A stretch of 64,000 nt of DNA from Candidatus Saccharimonadota bacterium (GCA_028286395.1 JAQBRS010000003.1:62001-126000); one strand, 5' to 3'. Shown: positions 50,582 through 59,034, counted from the first letter of the stretch. Notes: generated by a model from the letters alone, not told the origin. Translations and numbers: made by a program.

Positions 50582-50720
50582 TATAATTGAATTATTGCAT
50601 CCGAATGGATACCGCCTCTCATGGTTAGTTGATTAAGACTTGTACCTAATGAGATATCAAAAGGTTCTCGACTATTCGTCTGCTACGAATATTTTTTATC
50701 CCAGAAAGGGAATACATTTC
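50582..50720 (+). promoter_or_regulatory. Promoter and long leader of the DEAD-box helicase
   Basis: TATAAT at 50582-50587 gives a leader near 127 nt. It holds two short hairpins (ATCC-GAAT-GGAT near 50600 and ATTCGT/ACGAAT near 50680) and ends with AAAGGGA before ATG 50721. Long leaders on RNA helicase genes are often cold-responsive; that is an inference. Confidence 0.45.
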
Positions 50721-51971
50721 ATGCCATATCAAAACCGATCAACCGCACCTCGTGGTGCACGACCAGGTCACCGTTCATTCGGTGGAAACAACCAAGGCGG
50801 CCAACGCCGTTCAAGTGGTGGCGGTGGAAACCGTCGTGGAGCTTACATCCACCCAAGTAAGTTTATTAACAAAGCCGTAACCAAAGCTGAAGAAGTCATT
50901 TACGAATCTAAGCACGAATTTATGGACTTTGCTTTTAGCCCTGACCTCCAACACAACATCGTCGAAAAGGGGTACAAAATCCCTAGCGCGATCCAAGACC
51001 AAGCAATTCCTCTTATCCTCGACGGACGAGACGTTATTGGTCTTGCAAACACAGGTACAGGTAAAACAGCTGCCTTCATCTTGCCTATCATCGAAAAGAT
51101 TCGTGGTGGCCAGATGTTTAACTCTGTCCTCATCATGGCTCCAACCCGTGAGCTAGCAGTACAGATTGACGAACAATTCCGTGAATTCTCACGTGGCATG
51201 CGTCTTTTCTCAGCACTCTGTGTTGGTGGAATGAACATCGAACGTCAGATCCGCGACCTTCGTCGTCGTCCGCATGTCATCATTGGTACTCCAGGTCGTC
51301 TTAAGGACCTCATGAAACGCCGTGAACTCAAGCTTGATACAGTCGAATACCTCGTCCTTGACGAAGCTGACCGTATGCTCGACATGGGATTCATTAACGA
51401 CATTCGTGAGATTGTTGACCAAACATCACGTGACCGTCAGACGCTCTTCTTTAGTGCAACGATCACTCCTACGATTCAGTCACTCGTTAACACGTTCCTT
51501 CGTGATCCTGTTGAAGTTTCTGTTCGTACGTCTGAAACCGCTGAACACGTTGAACAAGATATCATCGAAGCACGTGACAAAGATCACAAACTCGACACAC
51601 TTGTCCAAATGCTTGGTGGCGAAGACTTCGATAAGGTCCTTGTCTTTGGTGAAACGAAGTTTGGCGTCCAACGTCTTTCTGACCACCTTGAACAAAACGG
51701 CTTTAGCTCTGTTGCCATTCACGGTAACAAGTCTCAGTCACAACGACAACGTGCGCTTAAGTCATTTAAGGAAAACAAAGTGAACATCATGGTTGCAACC
51801 GACGTTGCTGCCCGTGGACTTGATATTCCTAATGTGAGCCACGTGATCAACTTTGACCAACCTGCGACATACGAAGACTACGTTCACCGTATCGGCCGTA
51901 CTGGTCGTGGTGGTGCAAGCGGAAAAGCTTTCACTTTCGTTCCTATGCAGAACACACAAAACCGCCGTTAA
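50721..51971 (+). CDS. DEAD-box RNA helicase
   Basis: A 416-residue helicase: a Gly/Arg/Asn-rich N-terminus (about 1-40), Q motif with YKIPSAIQDQAIP, Walker A ANTGTGKTAAF, motif Ia PTRELAVQ, DEAD as VLDEADRMLD, SAT in FSATITP, and motif VI HRIGRTGRGG. It unwinds structured RNA in ribosome assembly or decay. The frame is open from 50640, but ATG 50721 is preferred: it has AAAGGGA upstream and starts the low-complexity tail. No long C-terminal extension. Confidence 0.93.
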   Translation: MPYQNRSTAPRGARPGHRSFGGNNQGGQRRSSGGGGNRRGAYIHPSKFINKAVTKAEEVIYESKHEFMDFAFSPDLQHNIVEKGYKIPSAIQDQAIPLILDGRDVIGLANTGTGKTAAFILPIIEKIRGGQMFNSVLIMAPTRELAVQIDEQFREFSRGMRLFSALCVGGMNIERQIRDLRRRPHVIIGTPGRLKDLMKRRELKLDTVEYLVLDEADRMLDMGFINDIREIVDQTSRDRQTLFFSATITPTIQSLVNTFLRDPVEVSVRTSETAEHVEQDIIEARDKDHKLDTLVQMLGGEDFDKVLVFGETKFGVQRLSDHLEQNGFSSVAIHGNKSQSQRQRALKSFKENKVNIMVATDVAARGLDIPNVSHVINFDQPATYEDYVHRIGRTGRGGASGKAFTFVPMQNTQNRR

Positions 51972-51974
51972 TTT

Positions 51975-52379
51975 CTAAGGAATAAGCAGCGTGAGTAGCG
52001 CAAAAGCTACGCCGATAAGCCCAGACCAGATAACAATCTGCTGGGCTTTTCGTTTGTCTTTGAGGCGGAACTCTTCAAGATCAACATTGTCCACGACACC
52101 GACGCTATTCATCACGTTATAAATGCCTTTCATGCCAAAGCCAGCACAAAAGTGCAGTGCGTCTTGCAGAAACCCAGTTGCAGCACCAGCCGCCGGAATG
52201 ATAAGGACAAGTCGCCACCAGATTGGGTCGCCAGTAAGGAGGAGTACGGCCAGAATCAATATAGTTGTGACGACGCCGGCAATACCACCATTTCGGCGTT
52301 TACGACGCTCGGCTGGACCAATATTACAAACGCCAGGAATATACTCTTGGCTTGGCTTTTTTGACGTGGCAACTGCCAT
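51975..52379 (-). CDS. Membrane protein of unknown function
   Basis: A 134-residue protein with a basic N-terminus carrying one Cys (IPGVCNIGPAERRKRR), two membrane helices close together (about 33-70), the segment LHFCAGFGMKGIYNVMN, and a third helix at the C-terminus. No family recognised. AGGA lies 7 nt before ATG 52379, and its start abuts the stop of the gene upstream, so the two are co-transcribed. Confidence 0.65.
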   Translation of the reverse strand: MAVATSKKPSQEYIPGVCNIGPAERRKRRNGGIAGVVTTILILAVLLLTGDPIWWRLVLIIPAAGAATGFLQDALHFCAGFGMKGIYNVMNSVGVVDNVDLEEFRLKDKRKAQQIVIWSGLIGVAFALLTLLIP

Positions 52380-52615
52380 TACTTTTTCCTAAGGACTGCT
52401 ATGACAACTGAAAGCGAAATGAGTCCAACAATGCCAAGCAGGAAGACGACGACAAACGAAAGCAGGGGATCGAGCACGATATTAAATGAGCCGGAGAGTG
52501 CCAAGATAAACATCAAAGCAATAACAAGGAGCACAATCATGCCGTGAGCACGTGCTAATTCTACCTTTGCTGTTTTATCCTTAATGTTGAACTTCTTAAG
52601 ATATTTTTTATTCAT
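52379..52615 (-). CDS. Two-span membrane protein of unknown function
   Basis: A 78-residue protein: basic start (MNKKYLKKFNIKDKTAKVEL), then two hydrophobic helices (about 25-45 and 50-74) with a short loop and basic end. The frame is open to 52651, but ATG 52615 lies 7 nt after TGCTATAGT on the minus strand. It shares base 52379 with the next gene, forming a two-gene membrane unit. Confidence 0.62.
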   Translation of the reverse strand: MNKKYLKKFNIKDKTAKVELARAHGMIVLLVIALMFILALSGSFNIVLDPLLSFVVVFLLGIVGLISLSVVIAVLRKK

Positions 52616-52754
52616 GCTTATGACTATAGCACTTCGTATATCACAGCACAATTTCAGAGGTGGATAAAGATAAAACTATGGTATAATAGCTATAAGTTAC
52701 TATAACAGCTGATAACTGTGTCTATAAAACAGACATGAAGGGAATTAATTTACG

Positions 52755-52844
52755 ATGGCTAAGCACAAAAACTGGCACGGCGCTGCTCGAAAGCGTCTTC
52801 TGAAGAAAAAGGCTAAAAGCCTGAAGCTTAAGAGCAAGATCTAA
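52755..52844 (+). CDS. 29-residue strongly basic microprotein
   Basis: The frame reads MAKHKNWHGAARKRLLKK and continues Lys-rich to the stop; about half of all residues are Lys or Arg. It has a full expression unit: GGTATAAT near 52680, GAAGGGAATT before ATG 52755, and a perfect 15-bp terminator overlapping the stop. The high charge suggests an RNA- or ribosome-binding peptide; the start faintly recalls bL35, which is not established. Confidence 0.65.
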   Translation: MAKHKNWHGAARKRLLKKKAKSLKLKSKI

Positions 52845-52877
52845 TATAAAAACGACTCGCAGGAGTCGTTTTTATAT
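52844..52877 (+). terminator. Terminator of the 29-residue gene
   Basis: ATATAAAAACGACTC and GAGTCGTTTTTATAT pair perfectly with a 4-nt loop (GCAG) and internal T5 run; usable in both directions. Confidence 0.85.
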
Positions 52878-52892
52878 GGGTTAAACCAGTGT

Positions 52893-53304
52893 CTACATAT
52901 TCATACCAGGCATACTTGTTGTCGGTACGTAACCCCAAGTCATCTGCCAATGCTGCATTTGACTTATCTCAAGTGTTTGGGCTTTTATGATGTTCACCGA
53001 TAAATCTTTTATCTCTTGATGGTTTGCTTGTGACTGCACGAGCTTCGCCATCGCGACCGCACCCTGATGATGCGCGATCATCTCCGAGATAAATAGTTTA
53101 TCGAAGTCGTCGCCACTTTTGGCCTTAAGTGCCGACGTCATATCGTCCATAGACATCTGAGAATCAGAGCCGTCGCTCGTGTTCATTGCGTACATGTGCT
53201 GAACGGTGGTATTTTTATTATTCACTGCATACGATGCTGTAGCACCGCTCGTAAAGATACCGACGAATAAGCCAATAAGACCGAATAAGATTGATTTTTT
53301 TCAT
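52893..53304 (-). pseudogene. DUF305 protein gene with frameshift in an A7 run
   Basis: The 3' part (52893-53225 in one frame) encodes a DUF305 domain: HHQGAVAMAKLVQSQANHQE with MIAHH upstream and MQHWQMTWGYVP at the end. ATG 53304 has AAGGAG upstream but is one base out of frame. Reading A6 instead of A7 at 53295-53301 gives MKKSILFGLIGLFVGIF and TSGATASYA, an ideal signal peptide joined to the domain. So this is a sequencing error, a mutation, or slippage-based expression. DUF305 proteins are exported and often sit with metal-resistance genes, as here with DUF4396. Confidence 0.75.
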
Positions 53305-53352
53305 ATGTGCTCCTTGTTATGATCTAGTAAAAAAATAAACGAAAGAGAAGCA

Positions 53353-53715
53353 CTACAGCCCGTCACTATACCTACCCGTTAATAGCAGTATGTCGGGCGG
53401 TCTCCAGCTCGATAAAAGATACAGTCTTCTAGATGTTAGGAGCGCACCAATCAATGCCAGAGATACTCCGGCAAGGCCGAGATAAAAAGTCTGCGGTTCT
53501 TTCTCTATACCTTCATTTTGGAAAAGTCTTTGGTTTTCAGTCGCTGTCGTCGCATAGGTACATATGTTTTGACAGGCCACAGGATTCGTGTGTATATCCA
53601 TGCTCATCATCTCGTCAGAGACACCAAGACCAAGGTGGCTTAGTGAAAACCCAATGATAGTCACAAGGATTATGACGATAGATTGAATGGCGTCTCTTTT
53701 CCAAACAGCATGCAT
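53353..53715 (-). CDS. Two-span membrane protein of unknown function
   Basis: A 120-residue protein with two membrane helices (about 11-31 and 77-94) around an outer loop that contains one Cys pair (VACQNICTYAT) and several Met (DEMMSMD), which might bind metal. TATAAT ends 6 nt before ATG 53715 on the minus strand, so it is leaderless. It lies between DUF305 and DUF4396 genes. Confidence 0.62.
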   Translation of the reverse strand: MHAVWKRDAIQSIVIILVTIIGFSLSHLGLGVSDEMMSMDIHTNPVACQNICTYATTATENQRLFQNEGIEKEPQTFYLGLAGVSLALIGALLTSRRLYLLSSWRPPDILLLTGRYSDGL

Positions 53716-53787
53716 ATTCTTATTATATCAATAACCGTGGAATTAGCTCTAGCACGATATGTTGCAAAGGTAAGTTATAATGAGGTC

Positions 53788-54234
53788 ATGAAGCATCACT
53801 CGATAAACAGAACTGCCGCGAGTGCAACATTGCACTGTCTCACGGGTTGTGCAATTGGAGAAGTTTTTGGCATGATTATATCTACAGCCCTTAACTGGTC
53901 TGCATTTCCAAGCATCGTTCTGTCGATTGTTCTGGCGTTTGCGTTTGGATACAGTCTAAGCATTTTGCCAATTTTGCGACATGGCATCGCCTTTAAGGCA
54001 GCCCTACTGCTCGTGCTAGCAGCGGACACTGTCTCTATTGCCGTAATGGAAGTCGCAGATAATGGGTTTGTGCTCCTCGTACCAGGTGCCATAAACGCAG
54101 GGTTGAATGTGCCTCTATTTTGGATAAGCCTTATCGTATCGCTCGGTGTAGCATTTATTGCCGCTTTCCCTGTCAACAAGTATTTGATACGACGAGGTAA
54201 AGGACACGCGATCGTACACGAATTCCACCATTAG
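53788..54234 (+). CDS. DUF4396 family membrane protein
   Basis: A 148-residue protein with four hydrophobic segments and the DUF4396 pattern: CLTGCAIGEVFGMII, FAFGYSLSILPI, ALLLVLAADTVSIAVMEVAD and the His-rich end GHAIVHEFHH. The frame is open from 53683, but ATG 53788 is right: TATAAT ends 6 nt before it. The family often neighbours DUF305 and copper-handling genes; the His-rich tail is consistent with metal contact. Confidence 0.82.
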   Translation: MKHHSINRTAASATLHCLTGCAIGEVFGMIISTALNWSAFPSIVLSIVLAFAFGYSLSILPILRHGIAFKAALLLVLAADTVSIAVMEVADNGFVLLVPGAINAGLNVPLFWISLIVSLGVAFIAAFPVNKYLIRRGKGHAIVHEFHH

Positions 54235-54246
54235 CAGGAGCGTCCT

Positions 54247-55884
54247 TTACTGCGCGCCGATTTTCAGCACATCGCCCGAAAGCTTATCGCGGAAGTAGCC
54301 ATCGTGGCTCACGTAGATGATTGCGCCAGAATACTTACCGAGAGCAGTTTCAAGCTCTTCCACACTAGGAAGATCGAGGTGGTTCGTTGGTTCGTCAAGA
54401 ATAAGCAGCTGCGGATCATTCGCAAGCATCGCAATCAATTGGAACCGTGCCTTCTGACCACCGCTCAGACGCTTGACTGGCGTTTTGCCATCGCCTTCGG
54501 TAAATAAGTAGTCGCTCATAATTGAACGAATCTTGGTCGTTGTAATAGGCAATTCGCGCGAAAGATACATGCGCTCGATCGCTTCTTCGAGTGGCATGTC
54601 GAAGTAGGTCGATGACACTTCTTGTTCATAGATACCAACACGAACTTGCTTATCGAGTGTCAATTCACCCTCATATTGCGTGATTGATTCATCACCAAGA
54701 ATTGCTTTAATAAGCGTCGTCTTACCAGCACCATTGCGTCCACGGAATTCAATTGCTTCACCTTCGCGTAGGTCGATGTTAATACCTGCAAATAGTGGCT
54801 TGTCATAACCGAGACTGACATTACGACCTGAAATAAGGACATGCTTGCTTCGTGATTCATCAGATTTAAGATTGATACGAACATTCTTCGCCTTAAACTT
54901 ATCGTATTGTGCCGCAACTTTGTAATTAAGATTGTCGACAGAGTCTTTATCAATCCAGAAGGTTGGTTTGCTACGCGTCTGCAGTTCAGCCAGTTCTTTA
55001 CGGCCTTCTTCTTCAAGTCGCTTAAAGCGCTGAATCGTACCGCCGTGGCGAGACTTTTCTTTGAATCGTTGGTACTCGATGACTTTTGCCTTCAAGTTAA
55101 CAATTCGCTTTTCAATCATTTCAAATTCATTCATTTGGCTACCAGTAGAAACGGCGTTCTGTTTCAAGTACGCATCATAGTTGCCTTTAAAAGCTTGTGA
55201 GCCACCATCCTTCAGTTCGACGATGCGATCAACTTCACGAAGGACGTCACGGTCGTGAGTAATCAAAAGAACGCCTTCGTGCGCGCCTTTGAGCCACTCA
55301 ATAAATTGGTCTTTCGCAATGTAGTCCATGTGGTTCGTTGGTTCGTCAACAAGCGCAAGATCGGCATCAGAGTGCATAATTTTCACGACTTCAACGAGAC
55401 GCTTCTGTCCACCAGAAAGCGTCGAGAATTCACGGTGCGCAATATCAGGCAATTGGAAGTTCGCCAGCTCACGCTCGATTTGCTCTTCAATTTGATAAAA
55501 GCCTTTGTCGTCAAAACGAACCAGCGCTTCGCTGTATGCGTGAATTTTCTTCATGTTATCACCCATGGTTTCCGGGTAGGTTTCGATGATATGGCTTAAC
55601 CCTGCGTATTCAGGAAGCCCTTCAAGGACGTACTGAAGGACGGTCTTATCACCAACATCATGATATTCCTGCTGAGTCGCAACGATGACCGTTCCAGGCT
55701 TGTAGGTAATGTCTCCTGTGAAATCTTTGTCCATTCCAGCCAGGATCCCAAAGAGAGTAGACTTGCCGACACCGTTCCGTCCAATGACACCGATTTTCTC
55801 GCCATCGTTAATAGTAAACCTCACGTTAGACATGAGGGATTTAGGTCCAAAGGACTTTTCGGAAACAGTTATATCTGCAATCAC
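54247..55884 (-). CDS. ABC-F family ATPase
   Basis: A 545-residue protein with two ABC domains and no membrane part. Domain one: GRNGVGKSTLF, LSGGQKRLVEVV, DEPTNHMD. Domain two: GRNGAGKTTLI, LSGGQKARFQLI, DEPTNHLD. The linker between (about 240-330) is basic and helical, as in ribosome-binding ABC-F proteins that ease stalled translation or protect from antibiotics. GTG 55884 lies 9 nt after TATAAT on the minus strand. It converges with the DUF4396 gene. Confidence 0.92.
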   Translation of the reverse strand: MIADITVSEKSFGPKSLMSNVRFTINDGEKIGVIGRNGVGKSTLFGILAGMDKDFTGDITYKPGTVIVATQQEYHDVGDKTVLQYVLEGLPEYAGLSHIIETYPETMGDNMKKIHAYSEALVRFDDKGFYQIEEQIERELANFQLPDIAHREFSTLSGGQKRLVEVVKIMHSDADLALVDEPTNHMDYIAKDQFIEWLKGAHEGVLLITHDRDVLREVDRIVELKDGGSQAFKGNYDAYLKQNAVSTGSQMNEFEMIEKRIVNLKAKVIEYQRFKEKSRHGGTIQRFKRLEEEGRKELAELQTRSKPTFWIDKDSVDNLNYKVAAQYDKFKAKNVRINLKSDESRSKHVLISGRNVSLGYDKPLFAGINIDLREGEAIEFRGRNGAGKTTLIKAILGDESITQYEGELTLDKQVRVGIYEQEVSSTYFDMPLEEAIERMYLSRELPITTTKIRSIMSDYLFTEGDGKTPVKRLSGGQKARFQLIAMLANDPQLLILDEPTNHLDLPSVEELETALGKYSGAIIYVSHDGYFRDKLSGDVLKIGAQ

Positions 55885-56077
55885 AACTTGTCCATTATAA
55901 CAGATGAGTGACCGCTTGTCCTTGCAAAATTATATTTTCTGTGACATAATTATATGTAATAGAACGTGTCTTACGTCAGTTGAACATCACTGGGGCTCAT
56001 CACTTAGTTTCTACCAACTAAACTTACATAAACAAAGGAAACTCATCACATGCAACTATATGGAAGGTCTTTTTAAT

Positions 56078-57088
56078 ATGGCGAAAATCTCTTTACGAAT
56101 AGAGGTCGTCCGATCATCTTTCAAGCATATTAGCTCGATGAGCGCAGAGTCTGCCGGCGATATCGTCACGCTGCTTCGTCAGCACTATAGCGACGTTATT
56201 CTGACAAATGTCGATACCCTCGAAGCCCTTAACGCTCTCGTTGAACGAAAACCCGACCTTGTATTCGCAGGGATCTACTTTGTCTTTGATGAAGCTAACA
56301 ATGGCGCAAAAGTATGGCTCGCTGATGTGCTCGAGCAACACGGCATCGCCTATACAGGTTCAGGCAAGCACGCCAATCGACTCAGCCTTAATAAACACCT
56401 TGCCAAGACACGCATGCTCGAACAAGGCATTCGCACTGCAGCTTTCAAGCTCTTCCGACGTGAAGACACCGAAAAAGTACACGAAGGCACGCTGAACTTT
56501 CCACTATTCGTCAAACCAAGCAATAAAAGTGGGGGACAGGGTATCGACGAGTTCTCGATCGTCTACACAACCGAACAACTTCGGAACAAAGTTGCTTACA
56601 TCCATCGCGAACACAGCACCGACGCACTCGTCGAAGAGTATCTCTCCGGACGCGAGTTTAGTATCGCCATCATTGGTGGTCCTGAAAACAGTTTTGTCGC
56701 AATGCCACTCGAACTCATTGCCATCGAAGACCGCAACGGTGACCGTATTCGTAGCCAAGTCGTAAAGAGCTCAAACTCTGAAGCCATGAACCACATTCCC
56801 AATCTGATTGAACGATCAATGCTTGAGAAATTTGCCATTGATAGCTTCCATGCACTCGGTGGTGCTGGCTACGGCCGTATCGATATTCGCTTTAACGCAC
56901 TCGGCGTACCGTACTTTCTTGAAGCGAATCATATCCCCAGCCTTATTCAAATCGATAGCTCATTCTTACGCGCCTACGAAATGACGATTGGCAAAGATTA
57001 CGAATCGATGATCTTGCGTATCGTTGCCCTCGCACTCAAACGTGACTATATGCCACTGTCACGCGAACGAATCTCACCTACGCTTTAG
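56078..57088 (+). CDS. ATP-grasp protein, D-Ala-D-Ala ligase-like
   Basis: A 336-residue ATP-grasp ligase. A Rossmann-like N-terminal part (KPDLVFAGIYFVFDE), the ATP site FPLFVKPSNKSGGQGIDEFS, VEEYLSGREFSIAIIGG, and metal-binding end NALGVPYFLEANHIPSL, as in D-alanine-D-alanine ligases. Substrate is not certain because the N-terminal half differs from Ddl. ATG 56078 has GGAAGG 9 nt upstream; the longer frame from 55904 has no support. An 8-codon frame (56050-56076) precedes it. Confidence 0.8.
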   Translation: MAKISLRIEVVRSSFKHISSMSAESAGDIVTLLRQHYSDVILTNVDTLEALNALVERKPDLVFAGIYFVFDEANNGAKVWLADVLEQHGIAYTGSGKHANRLSLNKHLAKTRMLEQGIRTAAFKLFRREDTEKVHEGTLNFPLFVKPSNKSGGQGIDEFSIVYTTEQLRNKVAYIHREHSTDALVEEYLSGREFSIAIIGGPENSFVAMPLELIAIEDRNGDRIRSQVVKSSNSEAMNHIPNLIERSMLEKFAIDSFHALGGAGYGRIDIRFNALGVPYFLEANHIPSLIQIDSSFLRAYEMTIGKDYESMILRIVALALKRDYMPLSRERISPTL

Positions 57089-57650
57089 GGTGAAACTTGC
57101 TTTCGACATGTTCACGCCCGTACTTGAGCGTTTTCGCCATCCAGATTAATTCAATCCAGGCACCTTTAACGTACTCACGATAATCTTCGTTTAATAATGT
57201 TCCGTTATCATCAAAGAGGTCGTTGATTTTTGGAAATTGCATATCCGTAAAGGTAGACACCAGTCCAAGTTCACGCGCGGGGTGAATAATCGCTTCGATG
57301 CCGCGAACGCCGCCCCATTGAGTTTTCGAAACGCCACCATAGGCAACCGGTTTATGAATGTAGTTGCTCAGTTCGCTATCGAGCATGCGTTTTAGCGTGC
57401 CCGGAAAACTGTGATTGTATTCGGGGAACACGATAAAGAATCCTTCTGCTCGTTCCGTGACTGCGGTATAGCGAGGGTCTTTTCCTTCTGGGTCATTGCC
57501 GTCACCAGGAAAGTAGTAGTCCTTGGGGTCAATTACTTCCGTTTCAACGTCTTCAAACGTATTGCCAACTTCTGCAACTAATCGAGCTGCATAGATACTT
57601 TTACGTTGTTCTCTGGTCGTTCCTGCAAGAACGGGGATATATAGCTTCAT
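57078..57650 (-). CDS. NADPH-dependent FMN reductase family protein
   Basis: A 190-residue flavodoxin-like reductase: LYIPVLAGTTREQRKS at the N-terminus binds the FMN phosphate, GFFIVFPEYNHSFPGTLKRM is the family FMN/substrate segment, and KPVAYGGVSKTQWGGVRGIE follows. It probably reduces flavin or quinones with NADPH. AAGGAGG lies 6 nt before ATG 57650. Its 3' end overlaps that of the ATP-grasp gene by 11 nt. Confidence 0.88.
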   Translation of the reverse strand: MKLYIPVLAGTTREQRKSIYAARLVAEVGNTFEDVETEVIDPKDYYFPGDGNDPEGKDPRYTAVTERAEGFFIVFPEYNHSFPGTLKRMLDSELSNYIHKPVAYGGVSKTQWGGVRGIEAIIHPARELGLVSTFTDMQFPKINDLFDDNGTLLNEDYREYVKGAWIELIWMAKTLKYGREHVESKFHPKA

Positions 57651-57684
57651 CGTGTGCCCTCCTTAATATATTCAGTATAGCAAG

Positions 57685-58470
57685 TTATGTCAGCCGAACG
57701 CTCAGTCCAATGCCGCCAAATTCCTGGCAGATGAAAACGGGTACTTTTGATGTACTCAGTTCAGAGCTATATGCATAGCCAAGCTTGTTGAATTCCTTTA
57801 ATTTCTCACTACCCTCAATCCGGTGACGTACCATCCAACTCGCAAACGCGCCACGTGCAATCTTTGCGTGGACGACGACAAAAACTGGTTCGCCCGTCTT
57901 AGGACTCACCGTCAAGAAGCGGGGGGTGATGATTCGTTCAGGATCGACATACTGCGTAACGGTCTTTCCGTATTCAACCGCTGAGAGATCGACGATCATC
58001 TCACCCGCAGGCAAGGTTTTCGCAATCTTGTCACCCCAGAATGTATAGAGATTCCTGTAAGCGAGGTTAGGGAACTTATATCCCATTTCAGAACGATATG
58101 GATACGTCCCATCGAGTGGACGAAGGATGCCGTACATACCCGAAAGAATGCGCAGGTGATCGTTCGCATATAGTCGATCCTCATCAGTCCATGCACCAAC
58201 CTGCATCCCACTATAAATATCACCGAGAAAACTATCGATTGCAGCTCGTTGATGATGAAGGTCATCCGTCCAGCCTTGTAACAAGTCACGCGTCTTTTCT
58301 GCCAACTTCTGGGACACATGCATAGTCCTCTTAATATCATCAGTAGAGAGCGACGCGGTATATGCATTCAATTCTTTGGCTTGTTCAATCAGGAGGGGGG
58401 TCGCTAATTCAATGACTGCGTTCTCAACCGCGGGTCGCATCGTTTTGGACGTGTGAATCAAGATGATCAT
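57685..58470 (-). CDS. yaaA: YaaA/DUF328 family protein
   Basis: A 261-residue YaaA: the conserved blocks FLGDIYSGMQVGAWTDED, RILSGMYGILRPLDGTYPYR, EMGYKF and VDLSAVEYGKTV are all present. E. coli YaaA lowers free iron under peroxide stress and has a DNA-binding fold. TAAACT ends 6 nt before ATG 58470 on the minus strand, fitting a leaderless mRNA. The first residues (IILIHTSKTM) match the family start. It sits next to the flavoreductase gene. Confidence 0.87.
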   Translation of the reverse strand: MIILIHTSKTMRPAVENAVIELATPLLIEQAKELNAYTASLSTDDIKRTMHVSQKLAEKTRDLLQGWTDDLHHQRAAIDSFLGDIYSGMQVGAWTDEDRLYANDHLRILSGMYGILRPLDGTYPYRSEMGYKFPNLAYRNLYTFWGDKIAKTLPAGEMIVDLSAVEYGKTVTQYVDPERIITPRFLTVSPKTGEPVFVVVHAKIARGAFASWMVRHRIEGSEKLKEFNKLGYAYSSELSTSKVPVFICQEFGGIGLSVRLT

Positions 58471-58579
58471 AGCTACAGTTTACATGAACTTGATGTCCAG
58501 TGGTAAAAATGATATAATATGATTATAACGTTACGTTAGTTCTTCTCGTCCACCATTCGCCACTGCCTGAAAGGTTATT

Positions 58580-58933
58580 ATGGCTGCATTCCCAGACGAA
58601 GTGTTCGTCTCAAAGCCCGTCCATCAAAAGCTGAGGATTCACATTGAACCCAGACGTTTCTACCCGCAAGCGGTGTGGGAGCTCATCTCCCTCCACATCA
58701 CCTACATCATTGAGAGCAATCCAAACATCGAGATCGTCCGAAGCGAAGTCGTACAGATGCGCTTCGGCGAAAAGCGCTGGTTTCACCAACGCACTTTCTA
58801 CCTTGAATTTGAGGTGGAGAACAGCCAGTCGATGTTCGACCACGCTGCGATGACAGAAGCGCTGTACGCCTTCTTCTTCACGCTCGAACCGGCCGCGTTC
58901 GGAAGTGATTTCGAAAAAGTGGACAAGGAGTAA
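58580..58933 (+). CDS. 117-residue protein of unknown function, GC-rich class
   Basis: A small soluble alpha/beta protein (VHQKLRIHIEPRRFYPQAVW, then EIVRSEVVQMRFGEKRWFHQ, then FYLEFEVENSQSMFDHAAMT) with no family I recognise. GC-rich codons, a TATAAT promoter about 65 nt upstream, GAAAGG ribosome site and its own terminator mark it as one of the GC-rich class genes here. Confidence 0.6.
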   Translation: MAAFPDEVFVSKPVHQKLRIHIEPRRFYPQAVWELISLHITYIIESNPNIEIVRSEVVQMRFGEKRWFHQRTFYLEFEVENSQSMFDHAAMTEALYAFFFTLEPAAFGSDFEKVDKE

Positions 58934-58936
58934 CAT

Positions 58937-58989
58937 GTTCGCCGAAAAGGTTCGCCCACTGTGGCTTGAGCCCGACCGGCGAACTTTTT
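58937..58989 (+). terminator. Terminator of the 58580 gene
   Basis: GTTCGCCG 58937-58944 pairs with CGGCGAAC 58977-58984, closing a long loop with its own GC-rich pairing, followed by TTTTTCG. Confidence 0.75.
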
Positions 58990-59034
58990 CGTTTTATCGA
59001 TACAGATTTGCCTATTATATAATAGTATAAAGAT

